64,000 nt of DNA from Nectonema munidae (lineage: Eukaryota > Nematomorpha > Nectonematoida > Nectonematidae): NCBI GenBank assembly GCA_030549495.1, contig JAUIRK010000879.1, positions 248,001 through 312,000 of the forward strand, read 5' to 3'. Within the stretch, counting starts at the first letter, position 1; every line of letters starts with the position of its first letter. The position numbers and the translations under genes were made by a program. Under the pieces are notes generated by a model, which had not been told where the DNA came from, searched no databases, and was given only the letters and a program-made list of their open reading frames with translations. Positions 35,656 to 64,000 of the stretch are shown here, one piece after another.

Positions 35656-37348
35656 TTATATGAAGTTTCTGGGAGCTCTCTTTTTTAGGTTCCAACAGAA
35701 ATCAGCTAACATAACTGGGCTCCATTTTCCTTTGTATTTAGTTTCCATCATGCAAATTTGCTGACGGAACCTTTCTCCGTGTTCATCACTCACATCTGCT
35801 GCGTTTTTCGGGAAAAAGGATAGGTGCGAGTGCAAGAAATGTAATTTCAAGGACATTTTACATCGTAGTTTGTGGTAGGAATCAATTAAGCTTTCAACGA
35901 AGATTTCCCTCTGAGATTCTTGATGTTTCCCTAAAAGGCCATTGCAAACATTTTTGAACGAAACCCAGGCATTCAACTTCATTTCATTCATTTGTAATTC
36001 AAAATGTTGATCAAAAAATAGTTTGCGTATTTGAGGGCCTACAAATATGCCTTCTTTGATTTTCGCATCACTTATTTTTGATAAAAGTTTTTTCATGTAC
36101 AAAAAAACAGGGCTTTTCATGATCAAGGGTCTTTGCGAATTGCTTCATCAGCCCTAGCTTTAGATGCAAAGGTGGTAGAATAACATTTTCTTTTAAACTA
36201 GCGGTTGATTTATAAAATTGTAAGATCTCGGGATAATGCAATCCCTCGGTGGCCATTCTGTACGAACATAATGTTCGGCTCTGGCTCGGCTATCCCATTC
36301 GCACAGGAAGCACATGGATTTAGTATAACCTATTTGAAGGCCATTCAAAATTGCAACTACTTTTAGATCAGCGCAAATGAGCTATTCGTGATCTGAGTAA
36401 TTGATTTTTTCAAAATGAAAGACAAATTTTCGTAACTATCTCTTAAAATTATAGAATGTGCTATAGGAACTGAAGGCAGTTGGTTTCCTATGTGTAACAA
36501 AACTCCTTTATACTATAAAGAGAGCCATCGATGAACAACCTCCATTCTGTGGCCTCATACTTTATTTCAAGAGCGTTGAATAGCCCCGCAATGTTGTTAC
36601 AAAATGTTAAATTGTTCTCTAAAGAAAATAACTTCTCCAAGTCTTCAGAGCGCTTTTTGAATGCCGTCAGGCAAACATCACTTCAACTAAATTCCATCCT
36701 TGAAGTCTAGAAGCGAGAAGCTGACTAGACTCTTTGGTAAGTTTAAGGTCCCTAGCAAGATCACAAAGGCGAGCTTGATTGACAAATAAAGGTTTTTTTC
36801 GGAACAAGCTGGGGCTGAGAAGGTGATATCTTGTATTTCGGAATCATCAATTGAGTCATCGCTTTCAGAAGAGAATGTTAGTGGTAGATTAGGTACTAGT
36901 ATATGTTCAGAATGGGATACCGGTCTTATGGCTGAATCCAAATCAGGGTACACTAATATATTCTTTCCTTTTTTGTTACAACCTATATAAAAAAATTCTG
37001 TTTTAAATAAAAGCAACATAAACTAGAAAATCATAAAAACTAAGCATCAATATTAGTGATGCAAAAGTAACAATCCGATGAATGATCCTTGGGTTCACGC
37101 CATATCATCGCTACGCCAAAGCCTAAACCTTTTCCTTTACCACAAACCCATGAGGATAGAGCACTCGAGCATTTAACGCAGCAGATGTGAGGAGCCCAGT
37201 TTTTATCCTGATCTCCGACTTCACACCCAAAATAACTTTTATAAAGCCTTTTAACTCTCTGAGTGATTCTCCTCTTGTATTTATTGAGAGTTAGCTCCCC
37301 GCAAATGAAACAAAATTTATCAGCTGAATTTTTACAATTCCTTCGCAT
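35656..37348 (-). pseudogene. Decayed copy of an uncharacterised multicopy protein family
   Basis: On the minus strand the N-terminus is Cys-rich (FCFICGELTLNKYKRRI, GDQDKNWAPHICCVKC, WREPKDHSSDCYFC), consistent with two zinc-binding sites. An acidic stretch follows. The conserved C-terminal half reads PPLHLKLGLMKQFAKTL, ISDAKIKEGIFVGPQIRKLF, LKLHFLHSHLSFFPKN, DEHGERFRQQI and KWSPVMLADFCWNLK. I recall near-identical predicted proteins in many arthropod and cnidarian genomes, always without a known function. Their multicopy nature suggests an association with mobile elements. At least four frame breaks lie between 36126 and 37040. A second copy lies at 60640-61500. Confidence 0.75.
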
Positions 37349-37882
37349 TATTCTCAGTATATTATAAAAAATGTTTCAAAATTCCAAAAAAAGTTAGAAA
37401 AAAGTTATTTTATGAAAAAAAAATCAAAGAAAATATGACAAAAAAATTATACTTTCATGTGTAGAAATAGAAATTTTCATCTAAGTGTAGTATTTTTCTA
37501 ATCAGCCATTTACGAAGAACTGGAGGGTATACGAAAAAAACCATTATGATTTTCGTATTCTACACAAAATTTCGCATCTTTAAATTTTTTTAACTATAAA
37601 TTTATATATAATCATATTATTTTTTAAATTTTAGAAGTTTTATCAAATCTCATTGGTTCGTTAATAAAGATTTAATCGATAAATTTATAATTCATCAATG
37701 CCTTTCAAATCTTGAAATTTCGTTTGAAGATTTTTCGTTTTGAGTTTGATAATAAAATATTCACAAATGAAAAAGTGTTTTGATCATATTGTAACTTTTT
37801 TCTACATATATCTGGCTTTTAATTTGGAATGAAGTTTTAATATTTTAAAATAAATTTTTATATACGTGTAAAACAAGCGCCT
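37349..37882. other. Upstream region of endosulfine, nothing specific
   Basis: AT-rich, no ORF. Probable promoter-proximal region of the endosulfine gene. Confidence 0.4.
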
Positions 37883-37890
37883 TATAAATA
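37883..37890 (+). promoter_or_regulatory. Candidate TATA box of endosulfine
   Basis: TATAAATA lies 80 bp upstream of the preferred ATG at 37963. Initiation about 30 bp downstream of it would fall after the in-frame ATG at 37897, which is one reason to prefer the second ATG. AT-rich context makes chance occurrence likely. Confidence 0.3.
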
Positions 37891-37962
37891 GTAATCATGA
37901 AGTTAAACCTACAAGACACAGTTTGGGGAACATGTCGAAGCAATAATAAAGAAGATTCAAGC

Positions 37963-62645
<24,683 letters not shown>

Positions 62646-62978
62646 GTCTTCCTGCACACACACACACGCATATACCTTCACTCTAACTAACATCAAATTC
62701 ACTAAACACATTCTTTTTCATGTCCTACGTTCTGCTGCTTCATTGGCTAAAATTCCTTTATTGTTGTGATTTCTGTGTAGTGTGTGTCGTTAAATTATTA
62801 TTATATTCTATATTTCTTTATTTAGTCTAATAGTCCACCTAAATTTGTGCATATTTATTTTACTCCAATAGTTTATATGTACATTTTAATGCGTTTGTTT
62901 TGCGAATGTATTAATTTTATTTTTTCATATTATAGATGATATACACACACACGCACACTCATTTTAATGCCTCAATTC

Positions 62979-62991
62979 AATAAATAATAAA
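62979..62991 (+). promoter_or_regulatory. Endosulfine polyadenylation signals
   Basis: Two overlapping-range AATAAA hexamers (62979-62984 and 62986-62991) lie about 335 bp after the TGA, implying a 3' UTR of about 360 nt. Confidence 0.6.
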
Positions 62992-64000
62992 ATCTAATTT
63001 CAAACATCCTCTTATTCTACAAAACATAGAACTCGACATCGTGTTTTATGTATCTATTTATAATGGATTTGAAATTATCAATGAGCAGTGTCAATCTTCC
63101 TAATACATCGCTGTAATTGGTGAAAAATTTATTGATTTATTATTCAAATGTTATCAAATGCAAAAATTTAAATGGGCCAATTTAAAAGTTGAAAATATAT
63201 TATGTAAAGTCGATCGTATGATTTGAAGAAAAGTATCACAGAGCCCTTTAAAATCCACCCTGATGCCGCGATCTTAAAGAGTTTTGAGTAAAGGGATGCC
63301 GTATAATTCTATTTGGAAGTTATGATTTGAATATTAGAGACGGCATGCTCTACCCATTAGTATGAAATAATTACACACAAATCTCTCTATATTAAACCCT
63401 CAATTAACTAGTTCATTATGTAAACAATTTTTCATTAGTTTGCGAGAAGAGATTGAGACTTTGAAATAGCGAGAGAAAGGAAAGTGATTCACTGTTTCAA
63501 CGCCTAAGCTTTCCAAACTAATTCCATAATTTAGAAGAGACACGCACTTATAGTTAGTTCTCTTGTATTCATTCAGCATAACTAAGGGCTTTGGCTAATG
63601 TGGAGCCTTATCAGTTCCAATTTGAGAATTTTCGAGGTTCTTTGCTTTAGGTATGAAAACCGCAGCCAGCTCTCCATCAACAATTAGTTTTGATATGCTT
63701 AATATAAAATATACGAGAGCTTTCAATCAAGAACATAACCTGTATAAGTAATATATAATGAAAAAAGTAACTACAGGAAAACCTGCACTAAGCAATGCTT
63801 TTTGGACTATTTAAAATAATGCTCATTATAGAGCTCTTCTATCTTCTTAACAGCATTGATGTATTCTTGAAAAAGCGCACAAAGCTTCAAACTTCAAGGC
63901 TTAAAAATTGTAATTCAATAGCAGCAATTGTGCTTCAGGAAGAAAGAAAGGAAATGAAGATTCATTCATACTACAAAGAATTTGTATAATTGCTCTCGTT
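62992..64000. other. Downstream flank, no gene seen
   Basis: AT-rich. A short plus-strand open stretch at 63795-63989 has no recognised similarity. Confidence 0.5.

Overview
The window is AT-rich, intron-rich animal DNA, most probably from an arthropod. It looks like a TE-laden genome such as that of a caligid copepod, but that species guess is inference from style alone. Most ORFs are short and lie in decayed transposons. I recognise two host genes, both on the + strand and both swollen by transposons in their introns. I saw no LTR retrotransposon, Polinton or virus-like element.

Host gene 1 (about 6.3-34.6 kb) is a CMTR1-like, FtsJ/RrmJ-type mRNA cap 2'-O-ribose methyltransferase. I reconstructed it by hand as 12 in-phase exons coding for 653 residues and ending at a TAA followed by AATAAA. 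Its 5' end is missing or unrecognised. All four residues of the K-D-K-E catalytic tetrad are present, but the glycine-rich AdoMet loop (motif I) is eroded, so it may be a divergent or pseudo-enzymatic paralogue.

Host gene 2 (about 37.9-63.0 kb) is an endosulfine (ENSA/ARPP-19/endos), the Greatwall-activated PP2A-B55 inhibitor. It has three in-phase exons separated by introns of about 15 and 9 kb. It carries the FDSGDY Greatwall site and a C-terminal RKAS PKA-type site, plus a long acidic insert between them.

Transposon layer, left to right. 0-6 kb: a Jockey-like LINE split exactly at a TTAA by a 3.1-kb foldback element made of inverted 150-bp tandem arrays, plus hAT MITEs. 7-20 kb: TTAA (piggyBac-type) MITEs, several hAT elements with 8-bp target duplications, a Tigger deletion derivative, a tRNA-derived SINE family and a 3.5-kb RTE LINE with a 14-bp target duplication. 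21-29 kb: a decayed ORF1+ORF2 LINE carrying nested MITEs, and a hAT element with a perfect TSD. 30-34 kb: a near-complete piggyBac. 35.6-37.3 kb (-) and 60.6-61.5 kb (+): two decayed copies of an uncharacterised multicopy protein family. 39.8-48.9 kb: a second giant foldback element, a 1.3-kb palindrome, tandem duplications and an (ATT)n tract. 48.9-50.4 kb: a Tigger/jerky transposase relic. 53.8-56.3 kb: MITEs and a deleted piggyBac. 57.0-60.3 kb: a LINE with an 812-codon open reverse-transcriptase frame.

The exon models come from reading splice sites, phase and remembered family sequence. RNA evidence and database searches were not available.
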